NCBI GenBank assembly: GCA_964497185.1
Contig: CAZCBX010000007.1
Span: 1-64,000 of the forward strand
Length of the DNA: 64,000 nucleotides
Reading direction: 5' to 3'
From: CAZCBX01 sp964497185
Lineage (GTDB): Bacteria > Bdellovibrionota_G > JALEGL01 > JAGRMV01
In this document: positions 36,940 through 44,207 of the stretch, piece by piece
Layout of the letters: every line of letters begins with the position of its first letter
Numbering within the stretch: the first letter of the stretch is position 1
Made by a program: the position numbers and the translations under genes
Notes under the pieces: model-generated
What the model was told of the DNA's origin: nothing
The model's input: only the letters and a program-made list of their open reading frames with translations
The model's database searches: none

Positions 36940-36960
36940 ACAAACGCCCCCGGCGTTTGT
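36940..36960. repeat. Central hairpin ACAAACGCC/GGCGTTTGT, copy 2
   Basis: Perfect 9-bp stem with loop CCC, followed by CCTTATTACC. Confidence 0.75.
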
Positions 36961-37005
36961 CCTTATTACCTTCCTAAAAAACCCTCTATAAATCTGAAAC
37001 TTCGA

Positions 37006-37078
37006 GCCCTTGGGGGCTTTTGCATGAGCGTCTCCGGTAGCTGCGCGAGGACTAGCGAATGCGAAAGCCCCCAAGGGC
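37006..37078 (+). repeat. Core hairpin A3
   Basis: 20-bp arms (GCCCTTGGGGGCTTTTGCAT and its complement with one G-T pair) enclose a 33-base core with GAGCGTCTCCG...GAGGACTAGCGA. Confidence 0.85.
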
Positions 37079-37219
37079 CCACGAAACTCCAAAAAAACCC
37101 CGATATAAAGGATAAAATTGCCCCCATTTTTCCTCATATGGCGAAAATCAGCCCAATTCACCCTTTACCAAAAAAATAAAAAACTAAATAATTCCAAACA
37201 CTTATTCAAAGACGGCACT

Positions 37220-37235
37220 TGGCACAACCTTTGTA
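37220..37235 (+). promoter_or_regulatory. Candidate sigma-54 promoter upstream of the pilin genes
   Basis: TGGCACAACCTTTGTA matches the -24/-12 pattern TGGCACGRNNNTTGCW at all fixed positions except two (G7 to A; C15 to T). The predicted start lies near 37246. Sigma-54 control of pilin genes is known in several bacteria, but no activator is in the window. Confidence 0.35.
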
Positions 37236-37247
37236 TTAGTTATAAGC

Positions 37248-37472
37248 GTGAGACATGTACAAAACATATCCCGATCAAACGCTGGACAAACGATGGTGGA
37301 GTTTAGCTTGTTGCTACCGGTGGTGGCAGCGATGTTTGGCTTATCCATCCTTTTTTACCAAGGGTTTATTCAGGAAAATTTGTACGGGTCAAACGCAAAT
37401 TATGAAAGGTCTTATGACGCAGACAACCCAGCATTGGGTCAGGAAATGATTGTTGCATTGCCTCTGCCATAA
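37248..37472 (+). CDS. Small TadE-like minor pilin
   Basis: 74 residues from GTG 37248. The leader MRHVQNISRSNAG is followed by QTMVEFSLLLPVVAAMFGL, a TadE-type prepilin site with Glu+5 and a hydrophobic helix. The globular part is only about 35 residues. It precedes flp by 17 bases. The GTG start is the only one compatible with the leader, although its ribosome binding site is weak. Confidence 0.65.
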   Translation: MRHVQNISRSNAGQTMVEFSLLLPVVAAMFGLSILFYQGFIQENLYGSNANYERSYDADNPALGQEMIVALPLP

Positions 37473-37489
37473 GTAAAAAGGAGAATAAA

Positions 37490-37678
37490 ATGAAAAACCT
37501 AACACTCAAAAAATTATACAAAAAAGGCCAAAGCACCTTGGAATACGCACTGGTGATCGGCGTGATCGTAACCGGTATTGTGATTGCCGCCCAACATTTT
37601 GTGGGTGGAGAAGAGTCCCCTGCGGGTCAGCTGTTTGAAGGCGCCATCAATAAAGCCGCAAAAACCATGGAAGAGTAA
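37490..37678 (+). CDS. flp: Flp major pilin
   Basis: 62 residues with leader MKNLTLKKLYKKG, then QSTLEYALVIGVIVTGIVIA. The Glu+5-Tyr+6 pair is the Flp signature. AAAAAGGAG precedes the ATG at good spacing. Flp is the structural subunit of the Tad pilus, exported by CpaF/TadBC through the CpaC secretin. Confidence 0.9.
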   Translation: MKNLTLKKLYKKGQSTLEYALVIGVIVTGIVIAAQHFVGGEESPAGQLFEGAINKAAKTMEE

Positions 37679-37826
37679 AAATTTGCATCCATTTCCAGTG
37701 CTGCTTTGGCGGCATTGGGATTCTCCTCTTTGTTTGGGCCAGGGCTCTGCCTACCTCCCAACCTCGGTGGCCCTGACCCAAGCAAAGTTTTTCCGGCAAG
37801 CGCGCGGCATCTGATGGAAAATGCGT

Positions 37827-37832
37827 TATACT
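37827..37832 (+). promoter_or_regulatory. Possible -10 box for the tadE operon
   Basis: TATACT lies 26 bases before the tadE ATG; the -35 region is weak. The 179 bases between flp and tadE otherwise show no gene. Confidence 0.3.
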
Positions 37833-37857
37833 GATAGGCAAATCAGTGAAGGAGATC

Positions 37858-38496
37858 ATGAACCAAAAGATTGCAACATTTCACCCAGCCCATCCGCGAG
37901 GCCAGTCCACGGTGGAAATGGCCCTTTTGTTCCCCATTCTTTTCTTACTTTTTTTGGGCAGCGCCCAACTCATCATTTACATTCAATCCGCATCCGCCAC
38001 TCAGTATGCCGCATTTGTGGCCGCGCGTGCATTTCAGGTGTACGGCGATCGTCCTTTGTCCGACATAGGCTACCGCAAAACCGGCAGCACGCCGCGCACT
38101 TCCAGCGATCAAAGCATCGCTGAAGCCGCCGCCGAGATGGTCATTTTTGAAAGCTTGATGTGGGAGCAGTCCCAAATTGAGCTTCTTAGCCAAAATGAAA
38201 TATTCGACCGGGTGTATGTCGACGGCATCGATGAAAGCTACAGTACATCTCCCAGCAACGCGTCGGGCGGCTCGGTCAAAATTAATTTTTTATGCAGTGA
38301 GCCGGGCGGTTGCCCCAACGGTCAGGGCGTCACGGTCACCTACTGCGCGCCCTTTGTCTTTCCGGGCACCGATCTATTGTTTGCCGCCGCTGAAAAAGAA
38401 AACCCTTGCACGGTTCAGCGCTATGGCAAAAGCTACAAAGGTCTGGCCTTAAGTTACACCAACACCGATTTGGGTAGACAGCCGGTGCAGCCATGA
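37858..38496 (+). CDS. tadE: TadE-like minor pilin
   Basis: 212 residues. The ATG at 37858 has AAGGAG spaced 4 bases upstream, preferred over the in-frame GTG at 37846. Leader MNQKIATFHPAHPRG is followed by QSTVEMALLFPILFLLFLG with Glu+5. The globular part contains four Cys residues in two clusters (CSEPGGC, YCAP...NPC), likely disulfides. Overlaps the next gene by 4 bases. Confidence 0.8.
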   Translation: MNQKIATFHPAHPRGQSTVEMALLFPILFLLFLGSAQLIIYIQSASATQYAAFVAARAFQVYGDRPLSDIGYRKTGSTPRTSSDQSIAEAAAEMVIFESLMWEQSQIELLSQNEIFDRVYVDGIDESYSTSPSNASGGSVKINFLCSEPGGCPNGQGVTVTYCAPFVFPGTDLLFAAAEKENPCTVQRYGKSYKGLALSYTNTDLGRQPVQP

Positions 38497-39851
38497 TTCG
38501 CCGTTCACCATCGACTCAAGGCCAGCTGGCCATTGGTGTGGCCATCGCATTTATTGGTGTGGTCAGCATGTTTGCTTTTGTGTTTAGCATCAGCATGAAC
38601 GTGCGCGAAAAAATGGCGCTGCAACAAACATCCGATTACGCATCGCTGGCGGCCTCGGTATCGCAATGGAAAGCGCTCGATGAAATCAAACAAATGAATC
38701 AGCACATTGAAAAACTGTGGTTTACCGCCCTGGCCACCCAGCAATTTGATCATTGTGACACGGGCCCTTACGGTCTGGCGGGGCCCATGAAAGCTGCAGG
38801 ATATTTCTATTACACTGGCTTGGCGGGCATCAATGCCAAGCTTGCCTCATTGCAAATCTCTGACCCAACACTGACCAGCATTGATCCCGAAGACACTTCC
38901 GCGGGTGCGGGTTTGTGTGCAACGGCTTGTCAAAAATACAATGATGCCATCAATAAAAAAATTCGGTCCGACTATGACAAAGCTCGGTCCACTTTGGCCC
39001 AATACATTGTGCATTTAATCATGAACACCAATGATCGCGCGTTCCGTATGGCGCTTCGGCAATTTTTAGTGCCTTCACAGCTGCCATGGAATCTTCAACA
39101 AAAATTAGAACAAGAACTGGGCGCGGGTTTTACCTTTCAAAATGTGCTGTCTTTGTACGATCAAGGCCGATTTAATTTTGCCCAAAACAATCATGAATGG
39201 GGATATGAAATCGTGTCAGAAAATGCGCAAGATCCCCTATTTTTACCCACTGACGAAATCCGGCCTTTTATACTCCCCACCTACCACTGGCAGGATCGGC
39301 CAGATCCGAGTACATACCAATACAAATGTCAGAATACATTTTTTCCTTCCTACGCACCACCCCGATCCAAATCATCCCGAGCCAAAATTATCAAAACGGG
39401 TGATTTTCAAACGCATTTTTTTACTGGCGTGAACTACCTACCACCCAAACATGCATTTGAAGAAAACGAAGCCTTGAAGAAAAAACAAATCAATCCGGAT
39501 AACTTTGGCCGCGATGAAGACCGTGGCGATGATGTGTATTTTTTTCAGCGTAAAAGTGCCGTGGGCGTGCGCAGTGCGGCCAAACCTTTTGGCGGCACTT
39601 TTCCATCGGGCCTTTCTGCGCCATCCTTGGGTTTTATCCAACAACTTCTGGATGGCGACTTCGAGCCGCCCAGTCAATATTCGGCCAGTGCCGGCAAAGA
39701 ATTTACCGGGGCCAAGCTTTTTGGCATTGCCGACAGTGATGAAATTGGGGGGTATCATTTGTTTCGTGCGGAGATTGAGGCCAACCAGCAGGATGCGCAA
39801 GGCAATACCCGAAACGTTTGGCGTATTTTTAAGGAGGACTTTCTCCATTGA
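38493..39851 (+). CDS. TadG-like protein (Flp pilus-assembly TadG N-terminal type)
   Basis: 452 residues. The N terminus MIRRSPSTQGQLAIGVAIAFIG followed by a helix and MALQQTSDYASLAASVS fits the TadG-like Flp assembly proteins, which keep a membrane helix but lack Glu+5. The rest is a periplasmic or surface domain of unknown fold. It overlaps both neighbours, so it is co-translated with tadE and the next pilin. Confidence 0.65.
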   Translation: MIRRSPSTQGQLAIGVAIAFIGVVSMFAFVFSISMNVREKMALQQTSDYASLAASVSQWKALDEIKQMNQHIEKLWFTALATQQFDHCDTGPYGLAGPMKAAGYFYYTGLAGINAKLASLQISDPTLTSIDPEDTSAGAGLCATACQKYNDAINKKIRSDYDKARSTLAQYIVHLIMNTNDRAFRMALRQFLVPSQLPWNLQQKLEQELGAGFTFQNVLSLYDQGRFNFAQNNHEWGYEIVSENAQDPLFLPTDEIRPFILPTYHWQDRPDPSTYQYKCQNTFFPSYAPPRSKSSRAKIIKTGDFQTHFFTGVNYLPPKHAFEENEALKKKQINPDNFGRDEDRGDDVYFFQRKSAVGVRSAAKPFGGTFPSGLSAPSLGFIQQLLDGDFEPPSQYSASAGKEFTGAKLFGIADSDEIGGYHLFRAEIEANQQDAQGNTRNVWRIFKEDFLH

Positions 39852-41137
39852 TCCACGTTCATCAAAAAATCAAACAACGCGCCCAAGCCACCACCGAATT
39901 GGCGCTGCTGCTGCCCATTCTTTTTTTTCTATTGGTGATGTGCGTAAAAATTTTTCAAATCAATGCTGAAAAAACCCAAGAAAGAGGCTTGGACCACGCC
40001 CACAAACTTGAACAGTTTGATGCCGGCAATGGCCTGATTTACGATGGCTTTTCGGGCGACTTTTTGGATGCTGGGCAATTCAATGACCTGGTGCCCTTGG
40101 GCGATGCGTTCAATGTCGGGGACATGGCCACGCAACTGGTGGCGCAGTATGGCGCAGATTTTTTGCTCAATGAATTGTTTTCCAATCTGTCGTTTTTTGG
40201 CACGGGACAAATTTTACCGGCCATGACCCAAGCCTACGTGACCTCGGCGGTGTCTTCGTATGTTAGCTCGGGCTTTACCGAGGTCGATTGGGAAGGCGCC
40301 GCTTGGGACTCAGCAGTGGCGGGCTTAAGCAGTCAGCAGGCGTCTGAAGTGTTTCAGGGTGAAAACGGCAACGGGGGTCGTGAACTATTTGGCAGTGGTT
40401 TTCAACAGGCCAGCATTGGGTTTGCGGGTTCACAGGGCGATGGCAATGCTGCAGCCATGGGGTTTGTCAATGGCGTGTTTGGCTCAGATACTTTTGGGGA
40501 CTGGTCCAGCAGTGAAGAAATCGGCAATGCGGGCCAGATGCTCATTGGCGCAGGCCGGGGCGCTGTGACTTCTGCCACCAGTGGCTTGCTGTACGGCGAT
40601 TTTGAGTGGTCCAACGTGGCCCAAAGCATGGGCATGGGCGCCATTCGCACCCAGGCTTTTGCCGATGTGGTCACCGGTGGTACTTACGATGGCAATGCGA
40701 TGCAGTCCACCATGTTTGGCGCGGTCAATGGCGGCTTGAGCGCGGCGATCAGTGGGGGCGATTTTGAAAGCTCGGTGTATGCCGCGATGGATGGCGCTTT
40801 TTACAGTGGACAAATTCAGGGCAACTTTGGTGACAGTCGCATGGCACGGTTGGGTGCAAGTTTTGGGTATCAAGCCGGCAAAGGGTTATTGAAGGGCGAC
40901 AGCATTGAAGCGGTGGGACAAGGCGCCTTGGCCGGCACACTGGCCTATGCCCAAAGCCAAGCGGCGGGTCAGGTGGGCCAAGCATTTAACGATGTAACCT
41001 CCACGGATCAAGCTGAAAAAGTAGCGGGAACCATCAGCGAAGAAGCCATTGCATCCAGCATGGACCAGCTCAACGAAATGCTGGTTCAGTTTGGCTATTC
41101 GACCAACAGCGGCATTTTTCAGGGGCCGTATTTATGA
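39848..41137 (+). CDS. TadE-type pilin fused to a Gly/Ala-rich domain
   Basis: 429 residues from TTG 39848, chosen because AAGGAGG at 39831-39837 lies 10 bases upstream and the start overlaps the previous stop (TTGA). The N terminus RAQATTELALLLPILFFLL is a TadE-type site with Ala instead of Gly before the cut and Glu+5 kept. From about residue 120 on it is Gly, Ala and Ser rich with loose repeats (GAVNGGLSAAISGGDFESS; GALAGTLAYAQSQAAGQVG), like the glycine-rich segments in filamentous haemagglutinins and polymorphic toxins. No toxin domain follows. Confidence 0.65.
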   Translation: MIHVHQKIKQRAQATTELALLLPILFFLLVMCVKIFQINAEKTQERGLDHAHKLEQFDAGNGLIYDGFSGDFLDAGQFNDLVPLGDAFNVGDMATQLVAQYGADFLLNELFSNLSFFGTGQILPAMTQAYVTSAVSSYVSSGFTEVDWEGAAWDSAVAGLSSQQASEVFQGENGNGGRELFGSGFQQASIGFAGSQGDGNAAAMGFVNGVFGSDTFGDWSSSEEIGNAGQMLIGAGRGAVTSATSGLLYGDFEWSNVAQSMGMGAIRTQAFADVVTGGTYDGNAMQSTMFGAVNGGLSAAISGGDFESSVYAAMDGAFYSGQIQGNFGDSRMARLGASFGYQAGKGLLKGDSIEAVGQGALAGTLAYAQSQAAGQVGQAFNDVTSTDQAEKVAGTISEEAIASSMDQLNEMLVQFGYSTNSGIFQGPYL

Positions 41138-41676
41138 TGCGCAAAACATCACTTTTGATCCTACTGAGCATGGGGCTCATCCATACTGGCTGGGCGCAGG
41201 ATCGCCCTGTTTCCGATGACAAGGTGATGCTTCAGCTGCAAATCCATCAACATGCCCAGCGCCTGCGCCAGCAGCGTGAAGCGCTTGAAACTTTTTTAAT
41301 TGAAACCCACGTACGCCGCAGCCGCCTGGACATTGCGCAAAGCTTACAAGCCAATGGCTTTTCCGCTTCGGATATTCAATCACTTTTGGCCAAACCGGCC
41401 TTTGAATCTCTGTTTGACCGCATTCGAAACAACCCTGTCCTCAATAAGCAAATTAGTGCCTATCTTGATACCTATTTGGAGCCGCACCACATTGAAGAGC
41501 AAGTGATGATGATGCATCAAGAAGTGGCCGATCGATGGCTAGAGCTAACCCAGGCCCAGCGCATGGCCCTACGCATGGAAAAACAGCGCGCGCTTCGCCA
41601 ACTGCGCGACGACACCCCTCCCGCCCCCATGAGTTTTTGGCAGAAATTAAAGCGAAAATGGTGGGGCGATGCTTGA
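41134..41676 (+). CDS. Small exported protein of unknown function
   Basis: 180 residues with a signal peptide (MMRKTSLLILLSMGLIHTG, cut near WAQ). The mature part is helical and charged (HQHAQRLRQQREALETFL; RWLELTQAQRMALRMEKQR) and likely coiled coil. It overlaps the fused pilin by 4 bases, so it may be its chaperone or an assembly factor; no family recognised. Confidence 0.6.
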   Translation: MMRKTSLLILLSMGLIHTGWAQDRPVSDDKVMLQLQIHQHAQRLRQQREALETFLIETHVRRSRLDIAQSLQANGFSASDIQSLLAKPAFESLFDRIRNNPVLNKQISAYLDTYLEPHHIEEQVMMMHQEVADRWLELTQAQRMALRMEKQRALRQLRDDTPPAPMSFWQKLKRKWWGDA

Positions 41677-41728
41677 GATGCATCCTGGCGTTTCTGATGG
41701 GGTTAGGCGAATAAACCGGCCAAAAAAT

Positions 41729-41757
41729 TTGGTCTGCTTAGACCCATACGGTAGAAT
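41729..41757 (+). promoter_or_regulatory. Promoter candidate upstream of cpaB
   Basis: TTGGTC and TAGAAT are spaced 17 bases. The 168-base gap between the previous gene and cpaB holds no other gene. This could start a separate cpaB-cpaC-cpaEF-tadB transcript. Confidence 0.45.
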
Positions 41758-41844
41758 AAGTGATTATAGTCGTTCAGTTTTTTGCAGCGGCGAGATCGCC
41801 CATCTCACGCTTGGGTGGATGAACGATCAAATGAAAGAGCTTAT

Positions 41845-42711
41845 ATGAAAAACCAACGTGCCATTGTTTTTGCCCTCTTGTTTGCTGTGCTGGCCATCAT
41901 TATGATTTGGTCTTACGTCAGTCGTTTTGAACGCCAATATGAAGCCAAATATGAAAAAATGCCCGTGGTGCATGTTCAAACCGACCTTCCAGCGGGTATG
42001 TTTTTGGATCAAACCATGTTTGAAGTCAAAATGATCCCCAAACCTTTTGTGCAGCCCGATGCTGTGTTGGTGCAAAAATTGCCCGAGGTGCTCACCAATG
42101 CGCCTTCTTCGCTGGCCGCCATGAAACAAGGCGAGCAGCTGTTGCTGACCAAAATTGATTTTAATGCCGATGTCAAAGTGTCGGAAAAAATTCCGCGCGG
42201 CTCCCGCGCTTGCACGGTGGCCGTCAACCAAGTCAGTGGCGTAGGGGGGCACGTACAAACCGGCGATCACGTGGACGTCATTGGCACATTTCGCACCTTG
42301 AGTGATGACAAAGCACCCCAAATCAAAGATTTGGAAGCCGTAACCCTTTTTCAAGATGTGCCCGTGTTGGCCACCGGCCACGACAATCGCTATCAGCGCA
42401 TTCGGTCCACCGCAGACAATCCAGAGGGATTGTTTAAAACCCCACCCACGTCTCGAAATCAAGGCTTCAATCATGTCACGCTTCAAACCTCCCCCCGCGA
42501 CTGCATGGACTTGGTCATCGCACAAGAGGTTGGATCCCTCACCTTGGCCTTGCGTTCCAATCGAGATCGCAACACCGGCAAAACCATCGACAGCCTGAAA
42601 ACCAATCGAAGCACCACCAGTTCGGTTACAGGCATCAAAGAGCCTGTACAAATTCAAACTACGCCCAAATGGCTTGAGCTGCGCGGCGAACAAGGAGTAT
42701 TGGTACCATGA
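41845..42711 (+). CDS. cpaB: Flp pilus assembly protein CpaB/RcpC
   Basis: 288 residues from the ATG at 41845 (AAAGAGC upstream; the frame is open from 41782). A membrane helix (about 7-25) is followed by a SAF domain (VVHVQTDLPAGMFLDQTMF) and a second region with VNQVSGVGGHVQTGDHVDVIGTF, both typical of CpaB. CpaB is a periplasmic partner of the secretin. It overlaps cpaC (ATGA). Confidence 0.9.
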   Translation: MKNQRAIVFALLFAVLAIIMIWSYVSRFERQYEAKYEKMPVVHVQTDLPAGMFLDQTMFEVKMIPKPFVQPDAVLVQKLPEVLTNAPSSLAAMKQGEQLLLTKIDFNADVKVSEKIPRGSRACTVAVNQVSGVGGHVQTGDHVDVIGTFRTLSDDKAPQIKDLEAVTLFQDVPVLATGHDNRYQRIRSTADNPEGLFKTPPTSRNQGFNHVTLQTSPRDCMDLVIAQEVGSLTLALRSNRDRNTGKTIDSLKTNRSTTSSVTGIKEPVQIQTTPKWLELRGEQGVLVP

Positions 42712-44174
42712 TCAAAACCATCACCGCTGGCCTTTTGGCCAGTCTACTATGGAGCAACCCTGCGTGGGCGCAGACTCAACAAGACGCCACATTGATTGTC
42801 AACAATCCCAAAGTGCTTAAATATTCCCACTCCATTGGCAACGTGACCGTGGGGGATCCAGATGTGGTGAACTTTCGCGCCGACCGCAACAAACGCCGCA
42901 TTACGCTGATTCCAAAAAATCCAGGCGCCACTTCCATTTTTGTCTATGACCAAAGTGGAAAACAGCGCGATGTAATCAACCTCACCGTCTATGCCACCGA
43001 TCCGGAAAAACTATTGCAAAGCATTCAAGAGCTGTTGGTGGACATCGAAGGCATCGAAATCAAACGAGTGGGTCCCAACATTGTGATTGATGGCCAGGTG
43101 ATTCTACCCTCTGACCTAACCCGCATTAAAAAAGTAGCCAGCACCACGTCTCAAATCATCAACTTGGCCACCATCAACAGCAACACCAGTGACTTGCTGG
43201 CCAAACGCATTGAAAGAGAAATTGGTTTTGATGAGGTGACAGTTCGTTCCGTCAAAGGCAAAATTTTGCTGGAAGGCGAAGTGTATTCTCAGCAGGCCAA
43301 AATGAAGGCAGAAAAAATTGCCGGCTTGTATGCCAACAATGTCATCAATGCCATTGAACTGCGCATCGTGGACAATCCCCCCGTTCGCAAAGACACCGTA
43401 CAAGTCACGGCGCATTTTTTGGAAGTGTCCAAAAACTTTTCTAAAAATTCCAATTTCCGCTGGAATCCCATTCCTGCCATTGGGGTCAATGGGTCGTATA
43501 CTTTTAACCCTGTATCGGGCAGTGAAAATTTTAGCGGCGCGCTAACCGGTACCGCACAAGATATTTTACCCAAGCTCAATTACTTTAAAGCATTGGGCGT
43601 GGCACGTGTGCTGGAAAACCCAACCGTATCGGTGAAAAGTGGCGATGAAGCTGTAATCGAAAGCGGCACCCGCCTTGGTTTTCCCGTGGCGCAGCCCAAC
43701 GGCACAGTTTCTCTGGAATTTCAAAACGTGGGCGCACTGCTTAAAATCACGCCTTACGCGCGTAGCAGTGACATCGACATGGAAATTGAAGTCAAGGTTA
43801 GCTCGCTCGGGTCACCCGACATCAACGGCGGTGTCGCCATTTCCGAAAACTTGGTGCAAACGTCCCAGTTGGTTCGTTCTGGTCAATCCGTGGTCATTGG
43901 TGGTTTGATCCGTCACTCGTTCCGACAAGCCTTTGATCGTCCCCCCAGCTCGCCCGGCGTGGGTGGCAACACAACGCCTTCTGCCGCTTCGCAAGAATTT
44001 GTGGACCCATTTCCATTGGGCTCTTTGTTTACGTTGTTTAAGTCCAACGACTTAAACAAATCGCGAAGCCAGTTTATGATTTTTATCACACCGCGCATCA
44101 TGAAGTTTGCCAAAGATGCCAACAAAGAGCTTAAAGACAGCTTCAACATTCAAGAGGTGTATCCGTCTAAGTAG
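42708..44174 (+). CDS. cpaC: Tad pilus secretin CpaC/RcpA
   Basis: 488 residues: signal peptide (MIKTITAGLLASLLWSNPAW), an N-terminal pilus-type domain (LKYSHSIGNVTVGDPDVV), a BON-like middle and a C-terminal secretin domain with VARVLENPTVSVKSGDEA and SGQSVVIGGLIR. It forms the outer-membrane pore for the Flp pilus. A Pro, Gly and Ser-rich loop near 410-430 interrupts the end of the secretin domain. Confidence 0.92.
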   Translation: MIKTITAGLLASLLWSNPAWAQTQQDATLIVNNPKVLKYSHSIGNVTVGDPDVVNFRADRNKRRITLIPKNPGATSIFVYDQSGKQRDVINLTVYATDPEKLLQSIQELLVDIEGIEIKRVGPNIVIDGQVILPSDLTRIKKVASTTSQIINLATINSNTSDLLAKRIEREIGFDEVTVRSVKGKILLEGEVYSQQAKMKAEKIAGLYANNVINAIELRIVDNPPVRKDTVQVTAHFLEVSKNFSKNSNFRWNPIPAIGVNGSYTFNPVSGSENFSGALTGTAQDILPKLNYFKALGVARVLENPTVSVKSGDEAVIESGTRLGFPVAQPNGTVSLEFQNVGALLKITPYARSSDIDMEIEVKVSSLGSPDINGGVAISENLVQTSQLVRSGQSVVIGGLIRHSFRQAFDRPPSSPGVGGNTTPSAASQEFVDPFPLGSLFTLFKSNDLNKSRSQFMIFITPRIMKFAKDANKELKDSFNIQEVYPSK

Positions 44175-44207
44175 GCTTAGGGGCCTTGAGTCGGACGATC
44201 AGAATTT

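Larger units (their letters stand above)
36828..37080 (+). repeat. Composite palindromic element, copy 2
   Basis: Core hairpin A2 (inverted core), spacer, central CAAACGCC hairpin, CCTTATTACC, spacer, core hairpin A3 (direct core), end motif GGGCCCACGA. It lies between the FHA operon and the pilin operon. Open frames read through it (for example 36835-37179) are translations of the repeat. The remaining bases to 37219 hold no gene I recognise. Confidence 0.75.

Noticed and set aside
36828..37080. Integron attC sites
   Set aside because: Variable-arm hairpins with conserved core recall attC, but the R'/R'' core GTTRRRY and its complement are not seen and no cassette genes or integrase lie nearby.
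36835..37179. Open frame of 114 codons between the FHA and pilin operons
   Set aside because: It is a translation of the composite repeat; a peptide RTSECES appears again in frames through copy 3.
41677..41844. Riboswitch upstream of cpaB
   Set aside because: I looked for a c-di-GMP (GEMM) core because of the PilZ context; the required conserved bases are absent.
41827..42693. 288-codon minus-strand open frame opposite cpaB
   Set aside because: It is the mirror of a clear CpaB coding frame and has low-complexity His/Gly composition typical of shadow frames.
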